Assembly (NCBI GenBank): GCA_963698735.1
Contig: CAVOSA010000028.1
Span: 62,001-126,000, forward strand
DNA: 64,000 bases
DNA from: RPQJ01 sp963698735
GTDB taxonomy: Bacteria; Pseudomonadota; Gammaproteobacteria; Steroidobacterales; Steroidobacteraceae
Direction of reading: 5' to 3'
Numbering within the stretch: position 1 is the stretch's first letter; each line of letters starts with the position of its first letter. Under the pieces are notes generated by a model. That model made no database searches, was not told where the DNA came from, and worked only from the letters and a program-made list of their open reading frames with translations. A program made the translations under genes and the position numbers. Positions 36,060-46,198 of the stretch are shown piece after piece.

Positions 36060-36206
36060 CTAGGCGCGCCGGCCTTGAATGACGTTGAGCAGCACGACCA
36101 CGATCGCGATGACCAGCAGGATATGGATAAATCCGCCCATCGTGTAGGACGTGACCAGGCCCAGGAGCCAGAGGATGATCAGGATAACTGCAACGGTCCA
36201 CAGCAT
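36060..36206 (-). CDS. lmo0937-family small membrane protein (copy A)
   Basis: A 48-residue, two-helix protein: MLWTVAVILIILWLLGLVTS, then YTMGGFIHILLVIAIVVVLL and a short basic tail. AAAGGAGATGCGAAA supplies a strong ribosome site. It is nearly identical in layout to 49435-49581. These small proteins are commonly linked to envelope or osmotic stress but have no defined mechanism. The 338 bases between this gene and the cupin (36207-36544) hold the palindromes listed separately and otherwise nothing I can identify. Confidence 0.85.
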   Translation of the reverse strand: MLWTVAVILIILWLLGLVTSYTMGGFIHILLVIAIVVVLLNVIQGRRA

Positions 36207-36321
36207 TTTCGCATCTCCTTTCGCCCGACCGGGTGAGTTTCGCGCAGCATCCGACTGCAACAGATCAGGGAGGGACAACGCCAGTCGGCGCATGCACGGT
36301 CGTGGGTCGGATTCCCTCCCA

Positions 36322-36377
36322 ATGCCTGACATTTTGTCAGCCGGGCGACCACAAATGTTTACGTAGAAGTCAGGCAT
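36322..36377. promoter_or_regulatory. Palindromic operator-like elements upstream of the cupin gene
   Basis: CTGACA-TTT-TGTCAG (36326-36340) is a perfect 6-bp inverted repeat in a gap between divergent genes (lmo0937-like and cupin). In addition ATGCCTGAC (36322-36330) is repeated in inverted form as GTCAGGCAT (36369-36377). Three TGAC/GTCA half-sites within 56 bases suggest a regulator binding area. Which regulator is not known; the nearby Crp/Fnr protein is one candidate. Confidence 0.4.
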
Positions 36378-36544
36378 GCGCGAACCGGCGAACCGACCTC
36401 GCCTCGCCTCCAGGCGGCGAAGGACCTGCGCTCGTGCCGTACCAGGTAAACACCGCCGAGTGGTCTGTTCCCTGGCGTACAGATCGCCAGCACCTGATTC
36501 GTTAGGATTTCTTGTAGATTCCAGCAACAACAAGAGGAAGCGCC

Positions 36545-36937
36545 ATGAAAGGCTTCGTACAGGACATCGAACGACTGGCCGTCGGCAACGACGACTTCCG
36601 CAGGGTTCTCTACACAGCGAAGCATTGCCAGCTCGTGCTGATGGCGCTGGCACCAGGCGAAGAGATCGGCGCCGAAGTCCACAAGCTCGACCAGTTCTTC
36701 CGCGTCGAAGAAGGGTCTGGAGTGGTAGTCATGGACGGCACGCGAACCCCCGTAAAGGCCGGCTTCGCGATCGTCGTACCCATGGGCGCGAATCACAACA
36801 TCATCAATACCGGAGCCGCGCCGCTCAAGCTCTACACGGTTTACGCGCCGCCGAATCACCGCGACCGCGTCGTGCACCACACCCGCGCCGAGGCAGAAAC
36901 CGACGACGAGCACTTCGACGGCAAGACCTCGGAGTAG
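36545..36937 (+). CDS. Cupin-domain protein
   Basis: A 130-residue single-domain cupin with ATG preceded by AGAGGAAG. LAPGEEIGAEVHKLDQFFRV and later PMGANHNIINTG form the two cupin metal motifs (GxEIGxEVHxxxxQFFxxxxG, and PxxxxHNxxNTG), typical of the group with H/Q/E/H-type ligands. These small cupins resemble mannose-6-phosphate isomerase-like or sensor proteins. It lies alone, between the stress small-protein gene and superoxide dismutase. Confidence 0.82.
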   Translation: MKGFVQDIERLAVGNDDFRRVLYTAKHCQLVLMALAPGEEIGAEVHKLDQFFRVEEGSGVVVMDGTRTPVKAGFAIVVPMGANHNIINTGAAPLKLYTVYAPPNHRDRVVHHTRAEAETDDEHFDGKTSE

Positions 36938-36995
36938 GCCGGCGGATTCGCACCCGCGACAGGCGCATGACGCCTGCCGCGATGCGTGCAAAGCG

Positions 36996-37637
36996 TCAAG
37001 CGGCGGCCTGCCGGGAAGCGTCGAACCGCCGCGCCGCCTCCTGCCAGTTGGCGACCTGCCACCAGCAATCCACGTAGTCCGCACGCTTCTGCTGGTGCTT
37101 CAGGTAGTACGCGTGCTCCCAGACGTCGCAGACGAGAAGCACTGTCTGGTGCGTGCCGAGCACGCAATGGTGATCGGGCACCGACAACACCTCGAGCGCG
37201 TTCTTGCTGGCGTCGGCGACCAGGAACACCCAACCTGAAGCGAAGTGCCCGGTCGCGACTGCACCGAACTTCGACCGAAAGGCTTCGAGCGAACCAAAGC
37301 TATCCGTCAACGCGTCGAGCAGCGGGCCCGTGGGTACAGTCTTGCCGGGCGGCCCAACGAGACTCCAGAACAACGCGTGATTGAGGTGCCCGCCGCCGTT
37401 GTTCCGCACCGCGGTCCGGATGTCCGGCGGAATGCTGTTCAGGTTCCGCAGCAGGTGCTCGATGGTCCTGCCGTGCAGTTCCGGATGGTCCCGCAGTGCG
37501 GCGTTCAACCGTTCGACATACACGCGATGATGCTCGTCGTGGTGAATGCTCATCGTGCGTGCATCGAAATGCGGTTCCAGGGCAGCCGTTGGATACGGCA
37601 GCGGGGGAAGCTCGAAAGGATAGGTCTGGGTTGTCAT
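36996..37637 (-). CDS. Iron/manganese superoxide dismutase
   Basis: A 213-residue Fe/Mn SOD. Metal ligands are His in MSIHHDEHHRVYVERLN (first), HLNHALFW (second), and the Asp and His of CDVWEHAYYLKHQ (third and fourth). GGGHLNHALFW with three glycines is more often seen in the Mn subgroup. ATG 37637 is preceded by AGGAGAA; an upstream in-frame extension to 37700 lacks this. The enzyme dismutates superoxide in the cytoplasm. It is convergent with the cupin gene. Confidence 0.93.
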   Translation of the reverse strand: MTTQTYPFELPPLPYPTAALEPHFDARTMSIHHDEHHRVYVERLNAALRDHPELHGRTIEHLLRNLNSIPPDIRTAVRNNGGGHLNHALFWSLVGPPGKTVPTGPLLDALTDSFGSLEAFRSKFGAVATGHFASGWVFLVADASKNALEVLSVPDHHCVLGTHQTVLLVCDVWEHAYYLKHQQKRADYVDCWWQVANWQEAARRFDASRQAAA

Positions 37638-37692
37638 ACGTGGATTCTCCTGTGGGTGCCGTCGACCGCGGTCGGACGGCGTGGTGCTGCCC

Positions 37693-40600
37693 TCATCCAA
37701 GGACGGCGCGCACCCGGTGCGTCAGCCCGTCGTCGACGAGCGGAACGACTGCAGGGCGCGATGCCAGTTCGGCGCCATCGATTTGCAGCGTGACGAGTCC
37801 CTTGTTGACGCCTCCTGGATTCTCGAACTCGATCTCGTAGCGGGTTCCGCGGTAGCGAAGACTGACGTGGAATTCCGTCCAGCTCCGCGGCACGCACGGA
37901 TCGAGCAGGAGGCCTGCGCCGCGAATGCGGCAACCGAGAATCCATTCCAGGCCTGCGCGATACATCCAGGCGGCCGAGCCCGTGTACCAGGTCCAGCCGC
38001 CGCGTCCGACGTGCGGCGTCTCAGAATAGACGTCGGCCGCCACCACGTAGGGTTCGACCTTGTAACGCAATGCATCGTCGTGCGTGAGCGCGTGATTGAT
38101 CGGGTTCAGCATCGCAAAGAGCTCGGCTGCCTTGTCGCCGTCACCGAGTTGCGCGAGCGCGATCGCCGCCCATGCGGCAGCGTGCGTGTACTGGCCGCCG
38201 TTCTCGCGGATACCAGGCGGGTAGGCCTGGATGTACCCGGGATCCGGCACCGAGCGGTTGAACGGCGGAGTCAGCAGCAGGGCCAGCCCGTCTTCCCGGC
38301 GCAGCAGATGCCGATCCAGGGAGACCATGGCGCGCCCGGCCCTTTCCCGGTCCGCGGCACCGGACAGTACGCCCCAGGACTGCGCGATCGAGTCGATGCG
38401 GCACTCGCCGTTCGCTGCCGATCCCATCGGCGTGCCGTCGTCGAAGTAGGCGCGTCGATACCAGTCGCCGTCCCAGCCGTGTTCCTCGAGCGACGACCGC
38501 AAGGCGGCAGCGTGTGCACGCCAGATCTCAGCTCGTCCATCCTCGCCCCGCGCCTTCGCCAGCGGCACGAATGCCGACAACACGAAGTGCAGGAACCATC
38601 CCAGCCAGACGCTCTCGCCCCGTCCCGCGACGCCGACGTCGTTCATTCCATCGTTCCAGTCACCCGTCCCGATCAGCGGCAGGCCGTGTGACCCGACGGC
38701 AAGGCTGCCGTCGAGGCCGCGCGCGCAATGTTCGAAGAGCGTCGCCGACTGCTCGCCGGCGGTTGGCTGGAAGAAGTTGTCGGTCTCGCCGGGCTGCAGT
38801 GCCGGCCCGTCCAGGAACGGGACCACCTCTTCGAGAACACCCGCGTCGTCCGTCGTGTCGACATAGTGAGCGACGCAATAGCCGAGCCAGACACGATCGT
38901 CGGAGACACGGGTGCGCACACCGCGTCCCGTTTGCGGCAACCACCAATGCTGCACGTCGCCCTCGGGGAATTGCCGGGCGGCGGCTCGCAGCAGGTGCTC
39001 GCGCGCGAGGGCCGGCTTCGCAAGGATGAGCGCCATCGTGTCCTGCAGCTGATCGCGGAAGCCGTAGGCGCCGCTGGCCTGGTAAAACGCGCTGCGCGCC
39101 CAGACGCGGCACGCGAGTACCTGGTACAGCAGCCAGCCGTTCAGCATGACGTCGAACGCGCGGTCTGGCGTCCGCACAGTGACGGTGTCGAGCACTGAGC
39201 TCCAGTCCGCACGCACGGACTGCAGGGCGACGTCCACGTCCTCACGGCGCCAGCGCGCGATCATTGCCTGGGCGGCTTGGGTGGTGCCTGCCTCACCCAG
39301 CAGCCACACGAGTTCCACGGAAGAATGCGCGGCGAGCACAACGGAGGCCTGCAGTGCGCCGCAGGGGTCGACGCCAGCGCCGGTTCGGCCGGAAAGCCTC
39401 GCCCCAGCCGCGAGGGCCGCGGGCCGCTCGAGCGTGCCATTGCGTCCGATGAACTCCATCCGGTTGCCAGTCCACGCCGTCTGTAGACCGCCCAGATCGG
39501 TGAACGCAACGCGAGTGTCGGTGCCGCCCCAGAGGTTGCGCGCCAGCATGCTGCCCGTCACCGGATCAATCTCCGTCGCGATGAAAGGCGCAGTGCTGCT
39601 GCGCGAAGTGCCGAGCACCCATTCCACATAGGCCGTCAGGGTCAGGTGACGCGTACGACCGGAAAGGTTGCGGATGCGCAGGCGTGACACCTTGACCGAT
39701 TCGTCGCCGGGAACGAACTGCAACAGGTCGAGCGCAATATCGGCGCGTGTATGTTCGAACCGGCTGTATCCCCGCCCGTGCCGCGCCAGGTAGTCGCCAC
39801 TTGCCTTGCGAACCGGCAGTGCCGTCGGCCCGAACAGCAGGCCGGAATCGTCGTCACGTACATAGATGGCTTCTCCCGACCGATCTTCGACCGGATCGTT
39901 CGACCAGGGCGTGAGTCGATGCTCACGACTGTTGCCAGCCCAGGTGCAGCCGCTGCCATCGGCCGACACGTGGAAGCCGAATCCGGCATTGGCAACCACG
40001 TTGACCCACGGCGCGGGCGTGCGCTGACCGTCGCGCAGCACCGTCACGTATTCCTCGCCGTCGGGCGTGAAGCCACCGAAACCGTTGAAGAACTCGAGCG
40101 TCGGCACGTCGGGCGAGGCATCCGTCGAGTCGCGGCGTGAGCGCACGGCGGAAACCGGGGGCGGCGCGGCCGGCGGCTCCTGTTCCAGCCGGTCGAGCTG
40201 TTCCGCGAGGCTACCGTGGCGACTGAGCAGCACGGCACCCGTCGCTGCGAGCAAGGCCAGTCGGGTTTCACTCGGGATGATGTCCGAGCGCAGGATGTAC
40301 ACGCCGCCGCGCACGGACTCGCCGTGGATCTTCGTCCGTGACAGGCCGGCACGGGTCAGCGTCTCCAGCGCCGACTGCAGGTCCTGCACGTACGACGACG
40401 AACGCTCGTTCAGGAGCACGACATCAACGTTCAGCTGCTTCAGACGCCAGTATTCAAACGCACGCAAAAGCTGCCGCACGATGCCGAGATCGTCCATGTC
40501 GTCGATGCGAATGAGCACGATCGGCAGGTCGCCCGAAATGCCATGGGCCCAGAGTGCCGGCTGTCCGCCGTTGCGGCGCCGCAGCACGTCGGACGACGGC

Positions 40601-42810
40601 CGCAACGCCGGGTCGTTGTAGAGCAGGTGGCCGGCCAGGCGCTGGAAGAGCATTGCCTCTTCCGGGGCGATCCCCAGGTGGTGCAGCTCCACCTGGCCCT
40701 GCGTCCAGGCAAGCGTCACGGCGCGGTCGAAAGCCGGCACGTCCCGGTGCTGGTCCACGAGGTCCAGCACTTCCTCACGCGACGGCGCAACCAGCGTCCA
40801 GAACGCGACGCGCGCCGTAGCGCCCGGCGCCAGTCGCACGCAGCGCGTGAGACTGAAAATCGGATCGAGCACCGTCCCCGCCTTGCCTGTCGCGGGGGCA
40901 TTGACTGCAAGTGCGACCGGCGCGCGCACTTGCCGACCACGACCCACGAAGCTCGCGCGATCCGTTTCGAAGCGACCGCTCCCGATGGCATCGCCCTCGA
41001 CGACCGCAACATGCGCGGCCCAGACGGCCGGCTCCAGCGGTGAGCGACGGCGTCGTGTCGCCAGCAGCGCGCCGATCGATGGCAGGTGTTCGGTCTGCAC
41101 GAAGAGCTTGGAAAACGCCGGATGCGCCTCGTCGGCAGCGCGCGGGGCCAGCACGACTTCCGCATAGGAAGTGACTTCGATCGTCCGGAAGCGATCACTC
41201 ATGTTCGAGAGACTGACGCGGCGCACCTCGGCGTCGCACTCCGCTGACACGACCACGTCCAGTGTCGTCGTCAGGTCGCCGTCGCGACGGACGAACTCGG
41301 CCCGGTGCTCGCTGAACGTGACCTCGTAGGCGTCAGGTTCAACTCCCGTCGGTTGATATCCAGCGGACCAGACCTCGCCGTCGTCGACGTCGCGCAGGAA
41401 GAGGTACGACCCCGAGGCGTCGCAGGTCACGTCGGCCGCCCAGCGCGTGACCGCCAGATCGTGCCACTGGCTGTAACCAGACCCGGCGGCCGTAAGCATC
41501 ACGGCATAGTGGCCGTTCGACAGCACACGTGTGCGTGGCGTCACGTGGTGCGGCGTATCGATCGTACGAGGCAGCACCGGCATGACGTCGTCGGACCATT
41601 CCGACGTTGCGCTCTCCGGGATGCTCGCGACGGGGACCGACACCTCACGCGGCGTCCGTTCCTGCAGCAGCAGTTCGGTTGCCTTGATGCGGGGCTCCGC
41701 GTGGAATCGCTTGCGCATCAGTCCGTCGAGCAACGTGTTGGCGAGCGCCACGATCGTCATGCCCTGGTGGTGCGCCATGTAGGCACGCACGATGGCAAAC
41801 GGCTCACCGGCCTGCAGGCGTCGCGCGGTGTAGTCCAACGCCTCGTAGAAGCCGTACAGGCCCCGCGCATCGATGTGCTCCAGCCTCGCGAAGTTGCGGA
41901 CGGCCGCGTGCGGCCTGACCATCGCGGCCAACGCGGTCGCGTACGGAGCGACGACGGTGTTCTCGCTGAGCCCGCGTTTCAGGCCGAGTCCAGGCACGCC
42001 GAAGCTAGAGTACTGGTAGGTGCGATCGAGGTCGCGCGCGTTGTAGGCCGATTCCGAGATCCCCCAGGGCACGCCGAGTTTCCTGCCGTACGCCTGTTGA
42101 CGATCGACCACGAGATGACTGGTCTGCTCGAGCAGGCTGCCAGCGGGCGCGCGCATGACGAGCGACGGCATCAGGTATTCGAACATCGAGCCGGACCAGG
42201 AGACGAGCGCTGCGCCATGACCGACGCGGACCACGGCACGCCCGAGACGGAACCAGTGCCGCGCGGGAACGTCGCCGTTCGCGATCGCGACGAAGCTCGC
42301 CAGTCGCGCCTCGGACGCGAGCAGGTCATAGCAGTTCGAATCGAGGCTGCCCTCGAGGACGCGGTAGCCAATCGAGAGCAGCTTGCGTTCGTGGTCGAAG
42401 AGAAAGCCGAAGCCCATCGCCGCAGCCATGCGGCGTGATGTCGCCGCGAGCGCTTCAAGGCGCTGCGTCAATGAATCGGCATTCGCCGTGGGCGCAGGCA
42501 CCATGTCGCGGCGGTGACTCTCGATCGTGTGGCGCGTGGCATCGACCCACACGGCCGTCTCCGCGCCTCCTCCGTCGCCCCCCTCGCTGGCCAGCTGCGC
42601 AACAAGTGCAACGACCGCGTCGACCCGCGTCGCCAGCGCGTCCAGCCTTGCGGAAAGCGGCTCGGGCCCCGACGCCCGGTCCGATAACTCGGTACCGAGT
42701 GCGCTGACTGCTGCAACGAGCCGCTCGTCGGCGGTCGTCCCGAGCGAATCGCGGGCCAGCGCCAGCCCGTCGCCGATCCCGGCGAGGACCCGCGCAGCGT
42801 CCGCGGTCAC
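37693..42810 (-). CDS. ndvB: Cyclic beta-1,2-glucan synthase, C-terminal part (GH94 phosphorylase region), split by frameshift
   Basis: The 1705-residue downstream piece of an ndvB-type gene. It contains a glucoamylase-like region (ASEARLASFVAIANGDVPAR, YNARDLDRTYQYSSFGVPGL), a carbohydrate-binding or GH94-N region, and the GH94 catalytic domain with TGDWNDGMNDVG carrying the catalytic Asp, ending MTYLSWYTG-like WTWYTGSAAWMYR. In Brucella and Sinorhizobium this part trims the cyclic glucan to its final size. The ORF begins at GTG 42810, but homology starts upstream in the other frame at about 42818; deleting one base there joins both parts into about 2834 residues, the usual length. If not an artefact the C-terminal half would be lost. 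Confidence 0.85.
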   Translation of the reverse strand: MTADAARVLAGIGDGLALARDSLGTTADERLVAAVSALGTELSDRASGPEPLSARLDALATRVDAVVALVAQLASEGGDGGGAETAVWVDATRHTIESHRRDMVPAPTANADSLTQRLEALAATSRRMAAAMGFGFLFDHERKLLSIGYRVLEGSLDSNCYDLLASEARLASFVAIANGDVPARHWFRLGRAVVRVGHGAALVSWSGSMFEYLMPSLVMRAPAGSLLEQTSHLVVDRQQAYGRKLGVPWGISESAYNARDLDRTYQYSSFGVPGLGLKRGLSENTVVAPYATALAAMVRPHAAVRNFARLEHIDARGLYGFYEALDYTARRLQAGEPFAIVRAYMAHHQGMTIVALANTLLDGLMRKRFHAEPRIKATELLLQERTPREVSVPVASIPESATSEWSDDVMPVLPRTIDTPHHVTPRTRVLSNGHYAVMLTAAGSGYSQWHDLAVTRWAADVTCDASGSYLFLRDVDDGEVWSAGYQPTGVEPDAYEVTFSEHRAEFVRRDGDLTTTLDVVVSAECDAEVRRVSLSNMSDRFRTIEVTSYAEVVLAPRAADEAHPAFSKLFVQTEHLPSIGALLATRRRRSPLEPAVWAAHVAVVEGDAIGSGRFETDRASFVGRGRQVRAPVALAVNAPATGKAGTVLDPIFSLTRCVRLAPGATARVAFWTLVAPSREEVLDLVDQHRDVPAFDRAVTLAWTQGQVELHHLGIAPEEAMLFQRLAGHLLYNDPALRPSSDVLRRRNGGQPALWAHGISGDLPIVLIRIDDMDDLGIVRQLLRAFEYWRLKQLNVDVVLLNERSSSYVQDLQSALETLTRAGLSRTKIHGESVRGGVYILRSDIIPSETRLALLAATGAVLLSRHGSLAEQLDRLEQEPPAAPPPVSAVRSRRDSTDASPDVPTLEFFNGFGGFTPDGEEYVTVLRDGQRTPAPWVNVVANAGFGFHVSADGSGCTWAGNSREHRLTPWSNDPVEDRSGEAIYVRDDDSGLLFGPTALPVRKASGDYLARHGRGYSRFEHTRADIALDLLQFVPGDESVKVSRLRIRNLSGRTRHLTLTAYVEWVLGTSRSSTAPFIATEIDPVTGSMLARNLWGGTDTRVAFTDLGGLQTAWTGNRMEFIGRNGTLERPAALAAGARLSGRTGAGVDPCGALQASVVLAAHSSVELVWLLGEAGTTQAAQAMIARWRREDVDVALQSVRADWSSVLDTVTVRTPDRAFDVMLNGWLLYQVLACRVWARSAFYQASGAYGFRDQLQDTMALILAKPALAREHLLRAAARQFPEGDVQHWWLPQTGRGVRTRVSDDRVWLGYCVAHYVDTTDDAGVLEEVVPFLDGPALQPGETDNFFQPTAGEQSATLFEHCARGLDGSLAVGSHGLPLIGTGDWNDGMNDVGVAGRGESVWLGWFLHFVLSAFVPLAKARGEDGRAEIWRAHAAALRSSLEEHGWDGDWYRRAYFDDGTPMGSAANGECRIDSIAQSWGVLSGAADRERAGRAMVSLDRHLLRREDGLALLLTPPFNRSVPDPGYIQAYPPGIRENGGQYTHAAAWAAIALAQLGDGDKAAELFAMLNPINHALTHDDALRYKVEPYVVAADVYSETPHVGRGGWTWYTGSAAWMYRAGLEWILGCRIRGAGLLLDPCVPRSWTEFHVSLRYRGTRYEIEFENPGGVNKGLVTLQIDGAELASRPAVVPLVDDGLTHRVRAVLG

Positions 42811-45800
42811 CGGCTCTCATTCCGTCGCACGCATTGGCCAGCGTGAGCAGGTGCGCCGCCAGGTTGCCGCTGTCCACCGACGAGACGTAACGTGGCTCGA
42901 GTGGCCGCAGGTCTTGCGTGTCGTACCAGTTGAATAAGTGCCCATGGCATTGCTCGAGGCGGCTCATGGTCGCAAGAGTCGATTCGAGCCGCTCGACGGC
43001 GTCGACGGTCCCGGCCCAGCCAAGGTCGCGCGCAGAAACGATCGACAGCAGGTACAGTCCGATGTTGGTGGGTGAAGTGCGGTGGGCCAGCACCGGCCAC
43101 GGCTCCTCCTGGAAATTGTCCGGCGGCAACATGTTGTCCGCGGGCGTGACGAACGTGTCGAAGTAGTGCCAGGCGCGCCGCGCCACCAGGCGCAGTGCAC
43201 GAGCATCGACGTCCGACACGGGCTGCAATTCGGCGACACGCGACGGCTGGCTTGCCCAGCACGCCATGAGGGGTGACGTCAACCAGAGCAGCAGGAACGG
43301 GACCGCGAACAGCGGGCTGACCTGTGCCGCCGCCACGAGCCCGAGCACCGCCATACTGATGACGAGCGCGCCGGCCATCAGGCGGTAGTGACCGGCCACG
43401 TCCAGGCGCTTGCTGTTCTGCTCCTGCGCCGTGACCCACTCGAGCAGATTGCGTCGGCTGACGAACAGCCGGTACAGCGTCCGCCCGATGGCATCGCACA
43501 TCAACCATGCCTGGTGCGCCAGTAACGCCAGCGTCAGCGCCGTCCTGGCCGCTGCCAGCCGGACGTCGGCCGCGACCGCCAGCACATGGCTCCGCAATGC
43601 AATGCCGGTGTGACGCGGCACGAGACCGGCCAGCAATGGCGGCAAGTTCGGAATCGCGAGCATTGCGACGACGAATGCAGTCAAGGTCACCGCATATGGC
43701 GGCGGAAGGGTCCACGCGATCACGAGGATGAGCACGCTTGCCGGGGCCATGAGTGACCGGCGCAGGTTGTCGAACATCTTCCATCGACCGAGCAGGGGGA
43801 TGGCACGACGGGACCGATCGATGCCGTCGGGACCACAACCGAAGACCCATGGCAGCAACTGCCAGTCCCCGCGCACCCACCGGTGGGCGCGAGCCGTCGC
43901 CGCTGCGTAACGCGCGGGATACTCGTCCACGAGTTCGATGTCCGACGCGAGCCCGGCCCGAGCGAAGATTCCTTCGAACAGGTCGTGGCTCAGCAGGGTG
44001 TTTTCGGGAACTCGGCCCGCAAGCGCCGCCTCGAACGCGTCGACATCGTAAATGCCCTTGCCGACATACGACCCCTCGCCGCACAGGTCCTGGTACACGT
44101 CGGATACGGCGGACGCATACGGGTCGATGCCGCCGGCGCCGGAAACGAGGCGCTGGTAGCGCGAACCGTCGTAACCAAGCGGCAGCGACGACGCGATTCG
44201 TGGCTGCAGCACCGCGTAACCCTCGACGACTCGCCCGCTGTGCTCGTCAAAGCGCGGCGCATTCAGGGGATGCCACATCTTGCCGACCAGCCGGCGCACG
44301 GTGTCTCGCGGCAACCGCGTATCGGCATCGAGCGTGACCACATAGCGCACGCCGGCCGGAACGGTGGGCGGCTTGCCGCCGACGGCCAGGAAGCTCGTGT
44401 CGATGGCGCCGCGCAGCAGGCGATTCAGTTCGTGCAGCTTGCCGCGCTTGCGCTCCCAACCCATCCAGACGCCCTGCGCTTCGTTCCACAACCGTCGGCG
44501 ATGCAGGAGCAGGAAGCGATCGCCCGCCGGACCGGGACCGTACTTGAGGTTCAAGCGCCGGATATCCTCGACCGCATGCTCGAGCAGCACCTCGTCCCCT
44601 GCGACCTGTTCGCACGCCGCATCGGCCCAGTCCGCAAGCAGCGCGAAGCTGACGTCACCGTCCAGACTCGCCAGGTGGTGAATTTCCAGGTGTTCGACGT
44701 GCTCGGCAATCGCCTCGCGAGTCGTAAGGATGACGGGCACGACCACGAGCGTTCGCAGGTCAGCGGGGATTCCCTCCGCGAGTTCCATTTCGGGGAGCGG
44801 CCGGGCGGCGAAGCGACTCGTGATGCTGTTATTGGCAACGGCCATCGCGGCGTCCACCGCGAGAACGAGCCCGGACACCCCGAGCACGGCGAGTGTCAGC
44901 GCCCCGATGCCGCCGCTCAGCAGCCCCGACAAAGGCCACGCCAGCGTGACCAGTGCGAGCAACGCAACGCCCGCAATGTAGCCGTGTATGCCCATGCGGG
45001 CGATGAACCCGGTGAATCTCGCACGCAGCGCCGGCCTATAGTCGAGTCGGTTCTCGAACCCACGGCGTCCACCCGCGATGAGGTAGTAGCCGGGATTGCG
45101 CTCGCGCCGGGTGCCACCCGAGCCCGCGACCTGCATCGCGCACTCGGCGATGTCCAGCTCGGTGTGGCGAGATCCGCGCGCCAGCTCCTCGATCGCGTGG
45201 CGACAGCGGTTGCGCGTCGAGAAATTCGACTGCGCGTAATCCACTTCTGCGCGCAGCACGGAGTCGACGAGGCTCATGGATTCGAACAGGTCCGCCCAGT
45301 CGACCGCGGAGATCGAGCGCATGCTCATGATCACGTTGCGGACGGTCACGCTCGAGGCGCCCTGCCGTTGGTGCTCGTCGCGGACGACCTCATCCGCCGT
45401 GGTGCCAGCGGTCGCTAGACGACCCTCGAGCCACGTCAGTGCCGGCGTTGCCTCCGGATCCTGGTCGCGCAACCGCTGCAGCAACTGGACGGCAAAGGTC
45501 GTCGACAACTGGACGCCCTCGAGCTCGGGCAGAAACGTTGCCAGCGACTGCGCTTCCCGGCCGCCGGCGCCGAGGAGTCGGTCCGCGATGCGGTCCGCGT
45601 GCTGTCGGACAGCGCGTCGGCTGGCAATCAACTCGGCCGCGCGACGCAGGTTTTCGATCAGCACGATCCGCAGGGTGATCGCGATTGCCCACAGTTCACC
45701 GATCGTCAGCGGCTGTACCCGTTGATAGGCAATCACGAACTGACGCAGCAGGTGCGTGTCGAAGCGGCTGTCGGTGTGCGCGACGAAGGCCCACGCCAGT

Positions 45801-46198
45801 CCGAGCACGCGCGGATAGCCCGCCAGCGGACCGTCGGCCAGCTTTGGCAGTTGCCGGTAGTAACCGGGCGGCAAGTCGTCACGGACCTGGCGAATCTGCG
45901 CTTCGACGACGTGGTAGTTGTCGACGAGCCATTCGGCAGCCGGCGTAATAGCCCCGCCAGCGGCAATGGATCGGACAATGGCCCGATGGGCGTCGAGGAG
46001 CGCCCGGTGGTTGTCGCGCAGGCGCGCGGTCAATGGCCGGACCGCGACCGGCCGCGTCGTGACAGTCTGGGCGGCAGCCAGGCTGGCGGCATGCTGCTCC
46101 AGACGCTCGGCACTGAAAATTTCCGCCCGGATGACCTCGGCGAATTCAAAGGCGGATTCACCGTCGGATCCTACGATGTGACTCAGGATAGAACGCAT
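42455..46198 (-). CDS. ndvB: Cyclic beta-1,2-glucan synthase, N-terminal part (GT84 and membrane region), split by frameshift
   Basis: ATG 46198 starts MRSILSHIVGSDGESAFEFA; its ATG overlaps the stop of the upstream gene (TGATG). The frame stays homologous to about 42818 (HLLTLANACDG), then runs on in a wrong frame to 42455. Membrane segments near residues 390-450 and 790-960 flank the GT84 glycosyltransferase (YVVTLDADTRLP with DxD, and HRWVRGDWQLLPW). The enzyme polymerises UDP-glucose into periplasmic cyclic beta-1,2-glucan for osmoprotection and host interaction. Together with the next fragment it equals one full gene interrupted by a single extra base near 42817. Confidence 0.85.
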   Translation of the reverse strand: MRSILSHIVGSDGESAFEFAEVIRAEIFSAERLEQHAASLAAAQTVTTRPVAVRPLTARLRDNHRALLDAHRAIVRSIAAGGAITPAAEWLVDNYHVVEAQIRQVRDDLPPGYYRQLPKLADGPLAGYPRVLGLAWAFVAHTDSRFDTHLLRQFVIAYQRVQPLTIGELWAIAITLRIVLIENLRRAAELIASRRAVRQHADRIADRLLGAGGREAQSLATFLPELEGVQLSTTFAVQLLQRLRDQDPEATPALTWLEGRLATAGTTADEVVRDEHQRQGASSVTVRNVIMSMRSISAVDWADLFESMSLVDSVLRAEVDYAQSNFSTRNRCRHAIEELARGSRHTELDIAECAMQVAGSGGTRRERNPGYYLIAGGRRGFENRLDYRPALRARFTGFIARMGIHGYIAGVALLALVTLAWPLSGLLSGGIGALTLAVLGVSGLVLAVDAAMAVANNSITSRFAARPLPEMELAEGIPADLRTLVVVPVILTTREAIAEHVEHLEIHHLASLDGDVSFALLADWADAACEQVAGDEVLLEHAVEDIRRLNLKYGPGPAGDRFLLLHRRRLWNEAQGVWMGWERKRGKLHELNRLLRGAIDTSFLAVGGKPPTVPAGVRYVVTLDADTRLPRDTVRRLVGKMWHPLNAPRFDEHSGRVVEGYAVLQPRIASSLPLGYDGSRYQRLVSGAGGIDPYASAVSDVYQDLCGEGSYVGKGIYDVDAFEAALAGRVPENTLLSHDLFEGIFARAGLASDIELVDEYPARYAAATARAHRWVRGDWQLLPWVFGCGPDGIDRSRRAIPLLGRWKMFDNLRRSLMAPASVLILVIAWTLPPPYAVTLTAFVVAMLAIPNLPPLLAGLVPRHTGIALRSHVLAVAADVRLAAARTALTLALLAHQAWLMCDAIGRTLYRLFVSRRNLLEWVTAQEQNSKRLDVAGHYRLMAGALVISMAVLGLVAAAQVSPLFAVPFLLLWLTSPLMACWASQPSRVAELQPVSDVDARALRLVARRAWHYFDTFVTPADNMLPPDNFQEEPWPVLAHRTSPTNIGLYLLSIVSARDLGWAGTVDAVERLESTLATMSRLEQCHGHLFNWYDTQDLRPLEPRYVSSVDSGNLAAHLLTLANACDGMRAGDRGRCAGPRRDRRRAGAGPRFARDDRRRAARCSSQRTRYRVIGPGVGARAAFRKAGRAGDAGRRGRCTCCAAGQRGGRRRRRGDGRVGRCHAPHDRESPPRHGACAHGECRFIDAAP

